Origin: an uncultured Acetatifactor sp.
Lineage (GTDB): Bacteria; Bacillota; Clostridia; Lachnospirales; Lachnospiraceae
Direction of reading: 5' to 3'
Length of the DNA: 64,000 nucleotides
NCBI GenBank assembly: GCA_934426825.1
Contig: CAKRYI010000002.1
Span: forward strand, 124,001 to 188,000
This document shows positions 47,361 to 57,645 of the stretch, piece after piece (the first letter of the stretch is position 1; each line of letters opens with the position of its first letter). Both the position numbers and the translations under genes were made by a program. Below the pieces are notes generated by a model, which saw nothing but the letters and a program-made list of their open reading frames with translations, was not told the origin of the DNA and ran no database searches.

Positions 47361-48251
47361 TTAATCGTCCACACGGATGTCCACCGCCTTGCACTGGTTG
47401 ATAATCGTCACCTGCGTATGGTTGCCGCCGTACTCACCGTCTCTCGTCCATGCCACTTCCTCTTTGGACTCAAAAAGCACTTTTCCCGCACGGAAACAGT
47501 ACATGGCGTCGGAATCAATATCCCGGTTCAAAAAAGAAACCATAATATTGTTTAATTCCATGGGATTCTTCGGCCTCTTGATTAAAGTCACCTCAAATAC
47601 ACCGTCATCCAGCTTCACATGTTTTCCGGTGATGCGCTTAAATCCGCCCACCGACTGCGAATTGGTAACCATTCCGAAAATAAAATCGTCCTCTATAACC
47701 TTGTCGTCATAAGTCACCTTCATGGGATAAGAGCGAATCGCCGACAACCGCTTCATTCCCTCCAGCAGATATGCCATATGCCCCAGCACATTCTTCACAT
47801 CCTGCGCCGTCTCATAGGAGACGTCCGTGAACAGTCCGAATGCGGCAATATACACAAAGTAATCGCCGTTAAACGACCCAATATCACAGGCATAATGGGT
47901 TCCGTTTACAATCACTCTCGCCGCCTGGAGCATATTTTTCGGCAGAGAAAGACTTCCGCCAAAATCGTTGGTGCTTCCGGCAGGAATATAACCGATGGGT
48001 GTTCTCCATGCACTGCGCATCATTCCGGTGACAGCTTCGTCCAGCGTTCCGTCCCCGCCGCTGCACACCACCAAATCATAGGAGGCGTCCCGTTTTGCCA
48101 CAAGCTCCGTAGCGTCCCCCCGCTTCTGCGTAGGACAAATTGTGATTTCATAGCCGCCCAACGTAAAAATATCCAGAATATCAGCCAGTTTAGTTTTGAT
48201 CTGCGCCTTTCCCGCTTTCGGGTTATACACAAAAAGCATTTTCTTGCCCAT
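47361..48251 (-). CDS. Diacylglycerol/lipid kinase family protein
   Basis: A 296-residue DagK/YegS-type lipid kinase. NPKAGK at 10-15, the catalytic GGDGTLDEA at 65-73 and GSTNDF near 95 are typical. DgkB-like members recycle diacylglycerol to phosphatidic acid for lipoteichoic acid turnover; the precise lipid is not determined by sequence. The start MGKKMLFVYNPKAG follows AAAGGGGAAACTGT. It lies just downstream of the crh-like gene (95 bases). Confidence 0.88.
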   Translation of the reverse strand: MGKKMLFVYNPKAGKAQIKTKLADILDIFTLGGYEITICPTQKRGDATELVAKRDASYDLVVCSGGDGTLDEAVTGMMRSAWRTPIGYIPAGSTNDFGGSLSLPKNMLQAARVIVNGTHYACDIGSFNGDYFVYIAAFGLFTDVSYETAQDVKNVLGHMAYLLEGMKRLSAIRSYPMKVTYDDKVIEDDFIFGMVTNSQSVGGFKRITGKHVKLDDGVFEVTLIKRPKNPMELNNIMVSFLNRDIDSDAMYCFRAGKVLFESKEEVAWTRDGEYGGNHTQVTIINQCKAVDIRVDD

Positions 48252-48346
48252 ACAGTTTCCCCTTTCTGTCTGAGTTTGCACCTTTTACATAACACAAGAG
48301 GCGCGACCAACAGATACTCTCTATTGACCCCGCCCCCTGCATCTTC

Positions 48347-48607
48347 TTACATTGCCTGTCCGCTCAGAAACTTCTCGATGTTGCCGACCGCCACTTCTTC
48401 ATCTGCGCCGTCCGCAGACACCATCAGTTCGTCTCCCTCATCCAGTCCCAGGCTCATCATTCCCATGATGCTCTTGGCGTTTACTTTCTTCTCACCCGAC
48501 TGAATGTAAATCGTACTGTCGTACTTGCTTGCTTCCTGCACCAGAAGCGCCACCGGTCTGGCCTCCAAGCCGCCCTGCAGCTTTACCAGAATGTTTTTCT
48601 TTGTCAT
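48347..48607 (-). CDS. crh: Crh-like HPr (Glu15, Ser46)
   Basis: An 86-residue HPr-fold protein. Position 15, the phosphorylated histidine of true HPr (GLHARPA), is glutamate here (GLEARPVA), so it cannot carry phosphate in sugar transport. Ser46 in NAKSIMGMMSLG, the HPr kinase site, is kept. That combination defines Crh, the catabolite-repression cofactor of CcpA in Bacillus (which has Gln15). Gene order rapZ-whiA-crh matches yvcJ-yvcL-crh of Bacillus, and HprK is encoded 3.7 kb upstream in the same direction. The start is at ATGACAAAGAAA after GAGGATT. Confidence 0.85.
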   Translation of the reverse strand: MTKKNILVKLQGGLEARPVALLVQEASKYDSTIYIQSGEKKVNAKSIMGMMSLGLDEGDELMVSADGADEEVAVGNIEKFLSGQAM

Positions 48608-48618
48608 AATAATCCTCC

Positions 48619-49494
48619 TCACATTCTTATTCTATCCGCAATTTCACTTATTTTCCTCAATCTGTGGTTCACACCGGATTTCCCGACGGGCGGATCCAGC
48701 AAACTGCCCAAATCCTTAAGCGGCGCGTCCGGATTCTCCAGCCGCACCTCCGCCATCTGCCTGAGATTCTCCGGCAGATTCTGAAATCCGTAATGATCCC
48801 TGAGATATTCAATATCTTCAATCTGTCTGGCAGCCGCATTCACGGTTTTCGTGATATTGGCTGTCTCGCAGTTTACTTTCCGATTCACAGAATTGCGCAT
48901 CTCTTTCAAAATGCGTAGATTCTCAAAGTTCATCAGCGCCACATGCGCCTCACAGACATTCAGCAAGTCTACGATACTGGAACCTTCCTTCAAATACACC
49001 ACATGGTATTTCTTGCGAAGCACGATTTTGGCATCAATATCAAAATCCTGCATCACATTACATAACTGCTGTGCCTTCTCTTCGTCTGTGCAGACAAATT
49101 CCAGATGATACCCTTTCTGTGGGTCACTCATGGAACCCACGCTTAAAAAGGCACCTCTTAAAAACGCTCTCTGGCAACAGGCATTCCGAATCAGCACACC
49201 GTTGACCGGCTTATCCAAATCACCTATCTTAGATAAAAGTTCCGCCATCTGTTCCTTTTTTATGTCTGATTCCGTATCTATATTAAATGTTTTTTTCAAT
49301 AATGTAAAGCATTTTGTGACGAGAGCCTCATTTTCTGTCTGTAAACCTATGGTGTAGCTGCCCTTGCTGTCGCATCCGTACTGCCCGCAGAAGTGCATAA
49401 TTGCCGCCAGTTCCGCAATCTGACAATGTCTCGCCGGGCTGATATGCTTTGCCATTTCTTCCTTGACTTCACTTGAAAATGACATGTCTGTCAC
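48619..49494 (-). CDS. whiA: DNA-binding protein WhiA
   Basis: A 291-residue WhiA with an N-terminal LAGLIDADG-like fold and a C-terminal helix-turn-helix (LRQMAEVRLENPDAPLKDLG, then GVNHRLRKISEIAD). It regulates division and sporulation genes in Actinobacteria and affects chromosome segregation in Bacillus. It overlaps rapZ by four bases, indicating translational coupling. The YvcK/GlmR gene that usually separates them in Bacillus is missing. Confidence 0.93.
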   Translation of the reverse strand: MTDMSFSSEVKEEMAKHISPARHCQIAELAAIMHFCGQYGCDSKGSYTIGLQTENEALVTKCFTLLKKTFNIDTESDIKKEQMAELLSKIGDLDKPVNGVLIRNACCQRAFLRGAFLSVGSMSDPQKGYHLEFVCTDEEKAQQLCNVMQDFDIDAKIVLRKKYHVVYLKEGSSIVDLLNVCEAHVALMNFENLRILKEMRNSVNRKVNCETANITKTVNAAARQIEDIEYLRDHYGFQNLPENLRQMAEVRLENPDAPLKDLGSLLDPPVGKSGVNHRLRKISEIADRIRM

Positions 49495-50348
49495 TCCTTA
49501 ATATCCCTGTGATAGAGCTTGATACCGTAATTTCCCTGATCCTTTATCCGCACGTACAGCTCGTTTGCCAGCGTCACGCTCCGGTGCTGGCCTCCGGTAC
49601 AGCCTATGGCAATCACCAGACGGTTTTTGCCCTCTTTCACATAGTTCGGAATCAGAAATTGCACCATATCCGTCAGTTTATCCAGAAAAATGTGGGATTC
49701 CTTCGCATTCATAACGTAATCGCTCACGGGCTTATCATTGCCGGTCAGCGGTTTTAATTCTTCTATATAATAAGGATTCGGCAAAAACCGCACATCAAAC
49801 ACCAAATCCGCATCTGCCGGAATTCCGTATTTGAATCCGAAGCTCATCACCGTAACCATGAGACTATTGTATTCCTTGTTCTGCACAAAAATACGGTCAA
49901 GCTCCTCCTTTAATTCTCTTTTCAGCAAATTGGAGGTATCAATGACATAATCCGCATTTTTGCGTATTTTCTCCAGAATCTTGCGTTCCTTGCGCACGCC
50001 TTCCTCCAGCCTGCCGTCCTCTGATAAGGGGTGGTTGCGCCTGCTCTCCTTGTAGCGTTTTATGAGAGCGGATTCATTGGCATCCATAAATAAAATCTCA
50101 AACTGATAACCCTTCTGCTTAAGCTGCTCCAAAATCCGGGTAGCGTCCTCAAAGGACTGGTCGGCACGCACATCCAGTCCCAGCGCCACCTTGGTAATCT
50201 CGCTGTTCGGCATGGCAATCAATTCCACAAACTTCTCTATTAACGAAACCGGCAGATTGTCCACGCAGTAAAATCCTGCGTCCTCCAATATCTTCTGGGC
50301 TGTACTTTTTCCACCGCCGCTCATTCCCGTCACAATTACAAATCTCAT
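49491..50348 (-). CDS. rapZ: RapZ/YvcJ nucleotide-binding protein
   Basis: A 285-residue P-loop protein with Walker A GMSGGGKS at residues 8-15 and the conserved C-terminal IGCTGGQHRSV region. In E. coli RapZ directs RNase E to the GlmZ small RNA in response to glucosamine-6-phosphate; in Firmicutes YvcJ influences competence. It lies between murB and whiA, linking cell-wall sugar supply and division control. Confidence 0.93.
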   Translation of the reverse strand: MRFVIVTGMSGGGKSTAQKILEDAGFYCVDNLPVSLIEKFVELIAMPNSEITKVALGLDVRADQSFEDATRILEQLKQKGYQFEILFMDANESALIKRYKESRRNHPLSEDGRLEEGVRKERKILEKIRKNADYVIDTSNLLKRELKEELDRIFVQNKEYNSLMVTVMSFGFKYGIPADADLVFDVRFLPNPYYIEELKPLTGNDKPVSDYVMNAKESHIFLDKLTDMVQFLIPNYVKEGKNRLVIAIGCTGGQHRSVTLANELYVRIKDQGNYGIKLYHRDIKE

Positions 50349-50410
50349 CTTCTACTCGTGCCTTTCCCGCCCGAAAAAACATTCAGGCTCTCTTCATTAA
50401 AATGGCAGAC

Positions 50411-51328
50411 TCAGGAAAATTTCCCCAAAAATACTACCTCCGGTTCCAAATCCACATGGAACTTTTCTTTTACACACATCTGCACTTCCCGAATCAGCGC
50501 CATAATATCCGCCGCCGTAGCGTTGCCCGCATTGATAACGAACCCACAATGCTTATCGGATACTTTTGCGCCCCCAATCTGAAAGCCCCGCAGTCCGGCA
50601 TTCATAATCAGTTCTCCCGCAAAATGCCCCTCCGGGCGTTTAAAGGTGCTTCCGGCACTGGGATATTCCAACGGCTGTTTTTCCCGCCTTCTTGCGGATA
50701 AATCATCCATGGTTGCCTTAATAGCGTCCTTCTCTCCGGGTTTTAATTCAAATGACACTTCTGTCACTGTAAAAGGCTGGTTACGAATGGTGCTGTAACG
50801 ATAGCCAAACTCCATGCTTTCGTTTTCCAGCTCCATAATTTCACCTTCCCCGTTTACCACCGTGACACTTGTCACAATCTGACTCATCTCTCCGCCGTAG
50901 GCTCCCGCATTCATCACCACACCGCCGCCGACAGTGCCGGGAATCCCTGAGGCAAATTCCATACCGGTCAGTCCATTTTCCAAAGCAGCTTTCGCCACCT
51001 GTGACATCAGTGCTCCCGCCTGGGCTACAATCCGGTTTCCTTCCACGGTTATCCGGTTCATGCGGTTTGCCACCTGAAGCACTACTCCTCTGTATCCCTC
51101 ATCACTCACCAGCACATTGCTGCCGTTTCCCAGTATCACGTAAGGGATTCCTACCAGATGCAGATAATGCTGAATATTCTGTAACTGCTGCACGTTCTCC
51201 AGTTCCACCAAACAGTCGGCGGGCCCTCCCACCCGAAAGGTGGTATGGGCCGCCATAACTTCCTGTATGTGAATGTTCTCCGGTCGTACAAATCTCTTTA
51301 ATGCCTCCATTACCGCATCACTAATCAT
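50411..51328 (-). CDS. murB: UDP-N-acetylenolpyruvoylglucosamine reductase MurB
   Basis: A 305-residue FAD-dependent reductase completing UDP-MurNAc synthesis. HTTFRVGGPADCLVEL at about 28-43, ILGNGSNVLVSDEGY near 80, GMEFASGIPGTVGGGVVMNAG near 122 (FAD site; split here as GMEFASGIPG and TVGGGVVMNAG) and SAGSTFKRPEG near 225 are present. The type II layout and length are standard for Firmicutes. Confidence 0.95.
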   Translation of the reverse strand: MISDAVMEALKRFVRPENIHIQEVMAAHTTFRVGGPADCLVELENVQQLQNIQHYLHLVGIPYVILGNGSNVLVSDEGYRGVVLQVANRMNRITVEGNRIVAQAGALMSQVAKAALENGLTGMEFASGIPGTVGGGVVMNAGAYGGEMSQIVTSVTVVNGEGEIMELENESMEFGYRYSTIRNQPFTVTEVSFELKPGEKDAIKATMDDLSARRREKQPLEYPSAGSTFKRPEGHFAGELIMNAGLRGFQIGGAKVSDKHCGFVINAGNATAADIMALIREVQMCVKEKFHVDLEPEVVFLGKFS

Positions 51329-51342
51329 TTTTACTGCTTCCC

Positions 51343-52284
51343 CTAATTATTTAAAATTAAACCTGCCGCACCGTAAATTCCGGCGTCATTTCCCAATTTT
51401 GCCAACGCAAACTTGGTGTCTCTGCAAGCCTTGAATACATATTTTTTGAAAGGCGGCTCAATATATTTCAAAAGAATTTCTCCCGCCTTGGACACACCGC
51501 CGCCGATTACGAAAATCTCCGGATTGACGGTTCCTGCCACACCGGCAAGACCTTTTCCCAGATAATCGCCGAACTGTTCTGCGACCTCAATCGCCAGCTC
51601 ATCGCCAGCCTTCACTGCGTCAAATACAGACTTTGCGGAAAGGGTGCCCTCGCGAAGCGCACTGGGCTTGTCGTCCTTTGCCAGTCTTCTCTTTGCCAGA
51701 CGAACGATACCGGTAGCGGAGGTATACTGCTCCAGACATCCGGTGTTCTTGCATCCGCAAAGCTCTGTTTCATCATCTTCAATATGTATATGACCGATTT
51801 CGCCGCCGGCGCCGTTGGCTCCGATTACGATATGTCCGTCAATGATAATGCCGCCGCCGACACCGGTTCCAAGAGTAACTGCCACCAGATTGGAGTAGCC
51901 CTTACCGCCGCCCTGCCACATTTCACCGAAAGCAGCCACATTGGCATCGTTGGCAGCCTTTACCGGAAGTCCGAGATAACCGCCAAGTACATCGGGGATA
52001 TTGAATACATCCCAGCCGATATTTACGGCGCCACTCACTAAGGTGCCTTCCTTGTCAACCGCACCGGGTGCTCCGACACCCACACCTGCCACGTCATCTG
52101 CTCCAATGCTCTTTTCCTGCATTTTAGCCTTAATACTCTTTGCCACATCCGGCAGAACGGACGCACCGTTATTATCCTTAATCGTGGGAATTTCCCATTT
52201 ATCCAGCACACAGCCGTCCTTGTCAAACAGACCAATCTTTACGGTGGTTCCCCCAATATCTACTCCAAAAGCGTATTTCTTCAT
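51343..52284 (-). CDS. ROK-family glucokinase
   Basis: A 313-residue ROK kinase with N-terminal GVDIGGTTVKIGLFD, the catalytic region DANVAAFGEMW near 110, and the ROK zinc motif CGCKNTGCLEQ near 175-185. It most likely phosphorylates glucose to glucose-6-phosphate. It stands between hprK and murB; a strong ribosome binding site TAAAGGAGAAAG precedes it. Confidence 0.92.
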   Translation of the reverse strand: MKKYAFGVDIGGTTVKIGLFDKDGCVLDKWEIPTIKDNNGASVLPDVAKSIKAKMQEKSIGADDVAGVGVGAPGAVDKEGTLVSGAVNIGWDVFNIPDVLGGYLGLPVKAANDANVAAFGEMWQGGGKGYSNLVAVTLGTGVGGGIIIDGHIVIGANGAGGEIGHIHIEDDETELCGCKNTGCLEQYTSATGIVRLAKRRLAKDDKPSALREGTLSAKSVFDAVKAGDELAIEVAEQFGDYLGKGLAGVAGTVNPEIFVIGGGVSKAGEILLKYIEPPFKKYVFKACRDTKFALAKLGNDAGIYGAAGLILNN

Positions 52285-52313
52285 TTTCTTTCTCCTTTAT
52301 TTTGCTTTTCTTT

Positions 52314-53258
52314 TTATTCGTCGTCCTCTTCCTCACGCTTCTTCGCAAGAGAATTCTGTACACGGGTATACAGTTCCTTCGCCGCATTGTAACCCATCTT
52401 TTTCTGACGGTGATTTACCGCAGCGGACTCACAGATAATCGCCAGACTTCTGCCGGGACGGATGGGAATGTTGTGGCATACCACCTTATTTCCAAGATAT
52501 TCGGTGTAGTTTTCTTCCAGACCAAGTCTGTCGTATTCCTTATCCTTATCCCACTCCTCCAGATTGATAACCAAATCAATGGACTGGGTATCCTTGACGG
52601 AGGAAGCTCCGAACAATGCCTTGACGTCCACAATACCGATACCGCGAAGCTCGATAAAGTGCTTGGTAATATCCGGTGCCGAGCCAATCAGCGTATCGTC
52701 GCTGACCTTGCGCAGTTCCACCACATCATCCGTTACCAGACGGTGTCCTCTCTTAATCAGCTCCAGCGCCGCCTCAGACTTACCGATTCCGCTTTCACCG
52801 GTAATCATAACGCCCTCGCCGTAAACGTCCATCAGTACACCGTGCACGGAAATGCAGGGTGCCAGCTTCACATTGAGCCAGCGGATAATCTCCGCCATAA
52901 AGGAAGAGGTGGATTTCTTCGTGGACATCACCGGTATCTGGTGCGTATTGGCGATTTCCATGAAAATAGGGTCGGGCTTTAACTCCCTGCAAAATACAAT
53001 ACCGGGAATGGGGTAGGACATCAGCTCATCATAAATCTCCCGCTTGCGTTCCTCGGTGAGCCCTTCCATATAAGTATATTCCACAAATCCGATAATCTGC
53101 AGACGGGTTGCATCAAAATGCTCGAAATACCCTGCCATCTGCAACGCAGGACGGTTAATATCCGGCTGCGTAACGCGGATTTTCTTTACCTCAACCTCCG
53201 GATTCAGGTTTTCCAACTTCATCTTGTCAATAATTCGTGCCAGACTTACACTTGCCAT
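52314..53258 (-). CDS. hprK: HPr kinase/phosphorylase
   Basis: A 314-residue bifunctional HPr(Ser46) kinase/phosphorylase. His139 and the Walker A GESGIGKS at 154-161 form the active site, and the signature ELRGIGIVDVKALFG follows near 215. It sets carbon catabolite repression by phosphorylating HPr or Crh. Both HPr-like proteins in this window keep the target serine. I use ATGGCAAGTGTAAG preceded by GAGGGTAAT; 30 open codons upstream have no support. The bases before this start (GCGCAGAAATGAGG) resemble the 3' end of the dispersed leader element. Confidence 0.94.
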   Translation of the reverse strand: MASVSLARIIDKMKLENLNPEVEVKKIRVTQPDINRPALQMAGYFEHFDATRLQIIGFVEYTYMEGLTEERKREIYDELMSYPIPGIVFCRELKPDPIFMEIANTHQIPVMSTKKSTSSFMAEIIRWLNVKLAPCISVHGVLMDVYGEGVMITGESGIGKSEAALELIKRGHRLVTDDVVELRKVSDDTLIGSAPDITKHFIELRGIGIVDVKALFGASSVKDTQSIDLVINLEEWDKDKEYDRLGLEENYTEYLGNKVVCHNIPIRPGRSLAIICESAAVNHRQKKMGYNAAKELYTRVQNSLAKKREEEDDE

Positions 53259-53325
53259 GATATTACCCTCATTTCTGCGCCGCCTGAGCGCTCTGTTATT
53301 TCTGATTGTATCACAAGGAAATCCT

Positions 53326-55218
53326 TTATGGAAGAGAAGAAAGGGCAAAAAATCTCACAATTTCCTCCGCCGTCCTTTCATTCATCTCCGGAATCTCCAA
53401 TAACTGCTCCACCGTTGCCCCTTTGATTTCCTCCAGTGATTTAAAATGCCGCATCAGCGCCTTCCTTCTGGCGGGGCCCACGCCGGGAATATCATCCAGT
53501 ACAGATTTTACCTGCGATTTGCTCCGCAGGGAGCGGTGATATTCTATGGCGAAACGGTGCGCCTCGTCCTGAATACGGGTAATCAGTTTAAATCCTTCCG
53601 AGTGGGTATCGATGGGAAGCTCCACATTCTGAAAATAAAGACCTCTGGTTCTGTGATTGTCATCCTTGACCATGCCGCACACCGGAATGTTGATGTGCAG
53701 TTCGTCCAGTACGGACAGTGCGATATTCACCTGTCCCCGTCCGCCGTCCATCAACAGTAAATCCGGGAATTTCGTAAAACTACCGTACTCTTTATCCACA
53801 TCCCGCTGTTCCAGCTCTCTGCTCTCCTCCATGCCGTGGACAAACCTTCTGGTCAGCACCTCCCGCATGCAGGCATAATCGTCCGGCCCGGATACACTCT
53901 TGATACGGAACTTCCGGTAATCGCTGCGCTTTGGTTTTCCTTTCTCATAGACCACCATGGAACCCACATTTTCAAATCCGTTGGTATTGGAAATATCAAA
54001 TGCCTCCATACGATCTGCGCAGGAAATCCCAAGCAGATTTGCAATTTCTTTCACCGCGCCGATGGTACGCCCCTCTTCCCGCTTTAACTTCTCCCTGTCC
54101 TGACTGAGAATCAGCTTGGCATTCTGCGCTGCAAGCTCCACCAGTTTTTCCTTGCTTCCGATTTTTGGGACACGCAGATACACCCTGCCGCCTTTTCGCT
54201 CGCTGAGCCACTTTTCGATAAGCGGGGCATCCTCTATCTCATATTGAAGCATCAGTTCCCGCGGAATAAAGGGCGTTCCCGCATAAAACTGCTTGACGAA
54301 CTCCTGCAAAACACCCGGCTTGTTGTTTTCCGACACATTTGTCATATAGTAATGTTCGCGTCCTATCAGCTTGCCGTCCCGCACAAAAAAGACCTGTACC
54401 ACCGCCTCCGACTCGTCCTGATACAGAGCGATAATGTCTTTATCCTCCCCCACGCTGTCCGTAATTTTCTGTTTCTGGGACACGGACTTCACACTGTTGT
54501 AAAGGTCCCTGTAGGTGGCAGCCTCCTCAAAGCGCAGCTCCTCCGCCGCCGACTTCATCTTTTCCTCCAAGTTCCGCAAAATAGGGGCATAGTTTCCGTT
54601 CAAAAATTCCAGTGCGCCTGCCACCTGCTGCTGATACTGTTCCCTGCTCACATAACCCTGACAGGGGGCGAGACACTGCTTGATATGATAATTCAGGCAG
54701 GGACGGTCCTTTCCTATATCTCTCGGCAGACTGCGGTTGCAGGTGCGAAGCTGATACAGCTTATTCAAAAGTTCAATGGTATCTTTCACCGCCGCCGCAC
54801 TGCTGTATGGCCCGAAATACTTTGATTTGTCCTTTTTCATAGTACGGGAAAACAGGATACGCGGGTACTCCTCCCCCACTGTCACCCTGATATAAGGATA
54901 GGTCTTGTCGTCCTTCAAAAGGGTATTGTACTTGGGAGAATTTTCTTTAATCAGATTGTTCTCCAGTACCAGTGCCTCCAGTTCAGAGTCCGTAACAATA
55001 TATTCAAACCGGGCAATCAGCGACACCATCTGATCAATCGCCGCACCCCTTCCGATATTATCCCGAAAATAGGAGCGAACCCGGTTATGCAGATTGACTG
55101 CCTTTCCCACATACAAAATCGTATCGTTCCGGTCACGCATAATATACACGCCCGGTTCCTTAGGCAGTTTTTTCAATTCATCTTCGAATGATTTTTCTCT
55201 CTTAATCGGTTCCGACAT
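53326..55218 (-). CDS. uvrC: Excinuclease ABC subunit C
   Basis: A 630-residue UvrC: N-terminal GIY-YIG nuclease ([19 protein letters not shown]), a UVR segment near residues 200-235, the RNase H-like 5'-incision domain (AFDISNTNG and [14 protein letters not shown]), and C-terminal helix-hairpin-helix repeats ([17 protein letters not shown]). It incises both sides of lesions with UvrB. The open frame extends 17 codons into leader repeat copy D; I start at ATGTCGGAACC, directly after the repeat. Confidence 0.95.
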   Translation of the reverse strand: MSEPIKREKSFEDELKKLPKEPGVYIMRDRNDTILYVGKAVNLHNRVRSYFRDNIGRGAAIDQMVSLIARFEYIVTDSELEALVLENNLIKENSPKYNTLLKDDKTYPYIRVTVGEEYPRILFSRTMKKDKSKYFGPYSSAAAVKDTIELLNKLYQLRTCNRSLPRDIGKDRPCLNYHIKQCLAPCQGYVSREQYQQQVAGALEFLNGNYAPILRNLEEKMKSAAEELRFEEAATYRDLYNSVKSVSQKQKITDSVGEDKDIIALYQDESEAVVQVFFVRDGKLIGREHYYMTNVSENNKPGVLQEFVKQFYAGTPFIPRELMLQYEIEDAPLIEKWLSERKGGRVYLRVPKIGSKEKLVELAAQNAKLILSQDREKLKREEGRTIGAVKEIANLLGISCADRMEAFDISNTNGFENVGSMVVYEKGKPKRSDYRKFRIKSVSGPDDYACMREVLTRRFVHGMEESRELEQRDVDKEYGSFTKFPDLLLMDGGRGQVNIALSVLDELHINIPVCGMVKDDNHRTRGLYFQNVELPIDTHSEGFKLITRIQDEAHRFAIEYHRSLRSKSQVKSVLDDIPGVGPARRKALMRHFKSLEEIKGATVEQLLEIPEMNERTAEEIVRFFALSSLP

Positions 55219-55318
55219 CTTTTTCCACATTTCTGCGCACGTTCTTTGCGCATAGCGAGTTTGTGTCAAGTGCGCGCAGACACAAATCTCGTGATTGAAA
55301 AATTTTATTTTTCAATCT
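55219..55318 (-). repeat. Dispersed RBS-bearing leader element, copy D (full length)
   Basis: Full-length copy directly upstream of uvrC: AT-rich hairpin, GAGATTTGTGTC / GACACAAACTC stem, TGCGC-AAAGAAC-GTGCGCA stem and AGAAATGTGGA before the ATG. Here the Shine-Dalgarno core is TGTGGA rather than GAGGA, so it is the weakest of the four. It starts just after the ftsH terminator. Confidence 0.88.
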
Positions 55319-55335
55319 TCCTACTCCATAACGCA

Positions 55336-55387
55336 TAAAAAACAGGTAACTGGCATCCCCGTGGGGAAATGCCCGACTACCTGTTTA
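55336..55387 (-). terminator. Terminator of ftsH
   Basis: Minus-strand stem AAACAGGTA / TACCTGTTT with inner GGCAT..CCCC/GGGG..GCC, followed by TTTT, about 40 bases past the stop codon. Confidence 0.88.
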
Positions 55388-55425
55388 TTATAACAACTCC
55401 GTTGTCTTTTCGCTATCCGTATCTG

Positions 55426-57645
55426 TTAATTAATTTTGCCATGGGAGAACATTCCCACCGGACCGTCGGAATCATCCGGAGTATGGGAATCGGAATCCTC
55501 CTGTTTACCGGGTTCTGCCGGTGTCGAAACCTCCTGCGGGGCAGTGGGCTGCTCCGGTATCTTAACCTCTTCGGGCGTTTTTAAATCAACACCTGCTGCT
55601 TGCGCCTGCCCGGCAGCCTGTGCATCGGCAGTTCCCTCTTTCTTATCGTCCTCCGGTTCCGGCAATCCCTTTTCCTCTCGGAAAATCTTCATAAACTCTT
55701 TGCCGGTGATGGTTTCCTTCTCAATTAAGAATGCCGCCAGCTTATCCATAAGCTCCCTGTTTTCGCGGAGCATTGAAAGTGCCTTTTCGTAGCTTTCCTT
55801 AATGATTGCAACGACTTCCGCATCGATTTCCGCCGCTGTCTCGTCGCTACAGTTTAAAGACGCCCTTCCGTCCAGATACTGGCTCTCCACCGTTGCAAGA
55901 CCGACCAGACCGAATTTCTTGCTCATACCGTATCTGGTAACCATGGAGCGGGCAATCTCCGTAGCCTTCTCAATATCGTTGGCTGCGCCCGTAGTTACTG
56001 TGTCAAACACTACCTCCTCGGCAGCACGTCCACCGACCAGACTCACCAGCATATCCCTCAGCTCTGCTTCCGTGTTCAGATATTTTTCTTCCTCCGGCAC
56101 GTGCATTACATAGCCGAGTGCACCCATGGTTCTGGGAACAATGGTAATCTTCTGCACCGGCTCGGAATTTTTCTGCAAAGCGCTGATAAGGGCGTGACCC
56201 ACTTCATGATAGGAGACAATCTTACGCTCCTCCTTGCTCATGATGCGGTCTTTCTTCTCCTTACCCACAAGCACCTGCTCCACTGCGTTGAACAGATCCT
56301 GCTGGTTCACATAATTTCTGCCTTCCTTTACCGCGTTGATAGCGGCCTCGTTAATCATATTGGCAAGGTCGGAACCGACAGCGCCGCTGGTAGCCAGTGC
56401 AATAGCGTCCAAATCCACCGTCTCGTCCATCTTTACGTCCTTGGAATGTACTTTCAGTATTTCCACACGACCCTTTAAATCCGGCTTATCCACGATAATC
56501 CGTCGGTCGAAACGTCCGGGACGAAGCAGCGCCTTGTCCAGAATCTCCGGGCGGTTGGTAGCGCCCAGAATCAGGATTCCCTTGGAGCTGTCAAATCCGT
56601 CCATCTCGGAAAGCAGCTGGTTCAGCGTCTGTTCGCGCTCCTCGTTTCCGCCGCCGTACTTGGAATCACGGCTGCGTCCGATAGCATCAATCTCATCTAT
56701 AAAAATAATACAGGGGGCGTTCTTGGTTGCCTCCTTGAACAAATCACGCACACGGCTGGCACCCACGCCGACATACAATTCAATAAAATCGGAGCCTGTC
56801 AGGGAAAAGAACGGCACATGGGCTTCCCCTGCCACAGCCTTTGCAAGCAGTGTTTTACCGGTTCCGGGAGGTCCCACAAGCAGTGCTCCCTTCGGCAGCT
56901 TAGCGCCAATCTTGGAATATTTTCCCGGATTGTGGAGGAAATCCACCACTTCCACCAGCGATTCCTTTGCCTCGTCCTCGCCTGCCACATCCTGAAACGT
57001 AACTCCCGTCTCCTTCTGCACATAGACCTTGGCATTGCTCTTGCCCACTCCCATGGGGCCGCCGCTTCCGCCCATCTTGCGGAACAGGAAAAACATCAGT
57101 CCGGCAAACATCAGCACCGGCACTACCGTGAGAAGAATTTCCATCCACATGCTGCTCTTTACCACGCGGTTCTGCTGGATACTCTGCTCCTCCAAGCGTT
57201 CCGTCAGTTTGTCCATGGACTCCATGACTCTGGTGGCATACTGCTCCTGTCTTGCCGACGCATCTACTCCCCATCTGCCAAGCAGCGTGTAATACTGCTG
57301 CGTTTTGGCGTCCTTGGGTTCCTCTTTTTTCAGTGTAACCGTCATAAGCGCCTGTTCTGCATTCAGTTCAACGGATTCCACCTTCCCATCTTTCAAATCC
57401 TGCAAAAACTGGGAATACGGCACTTCCACCTGATTGCCGCCAAACAAAGACATCACCATCCACAGGCACATCATCATGGTGATAAAGCTGATAACCGACA
57501 TCACAATATGAGGCCACCGGGGAGAGCGGTTGTTTCCGCCGTTCCCGTTTCCGGAACCGTTATTGTTATAACCGTTTCCATTGCCGGGGCCGCCGTTGTT
57601 GTAGCCGTTTCCGTTGTCAAGTAGTTTGAGATTCTTGTCCTTCAT
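55426..57645 (-). CDS. ftsH: ATP-dependent zinc metalloprotease FtsH
   Basis: A 739-residue membrane AAA protease with two N-terminal transmembrane helices (about 47-67 and 169-187). Walker A GPPGTGKT is at 258-265, the second region of homology [19 protein letters not shown] near 362-380, and zinc motif HEVGH at 480-484. Residues 11-40 are an unusual Asn/Gly/Tyr repeat (NGNGYNN units), and the tail after about residue 665 is Pro/Glu/Ala-rich. It degrades unstable membrane and cytosolic proteins. Its start codon abuts the DUF1846 stop codon, indicating co-translation. Confidence 0.95.
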   Translation of the reverse strand: MKDKNLKLLDNGNGYNNGGPGNGNGYNNNGSGNGNGGNNRSPRWPHIVMSVISFITMMMCLWMVMSLFGGNQVEVPYSQFLQDLKDGKVESVELNAEQALMTVTLKKEEPKDAKTQQYYTLLGRWGVDASARQEQYATRVMESMDKLTERLEEQSIQQNRVVKSSMWMEILLTVVPVLMFAGLMFFLFRKMGGSGGPMGVGKSNAKVYVQKETGVTFQDVAGEDEAKESLVEVVDFLHNPGKYSKIGAKLPKGALLVGPPGTGKTLLAKAVAGEAHVPFFSLTGSDFIELYVGVGASRVRDLFKEATKNAPCIIFIDEIDAIGRSRDSKYGGGNEEREQTLNQLLSEMDGFDSSKGILILGATNRPEILDKALLRPGRFDRRIIVDKPDLKGRVEILKVHSKDVKMDETVDLDAIALATSGAVGSDLANMINEAAINAVKEGRNYVNQQDLFNAVEQVLVGKEKKDRIMSKEERKIVSYHEVGHALISALQKNSEPVQKITIVPRTMGALGYVMHVPEEEKYLNTEAELRDMLVSLVGGRAAEEVVFDTVTTGAANDIEKATEIARSMVTRYGMSKKFGLVGLATVESQYLDGRASLNCSDETAAEIDAEVVAIIKESYEKALSMLRENRELMDKLAAFLIEKETITGKEFMKIFREEKGLPEPEDDKKEGTADAQAAGQAQAAGVDLKTPEEVKIPEQPTAPQEVSTPAEPGKQEDSDSHTPDDSDGPVGMFSHGKIN

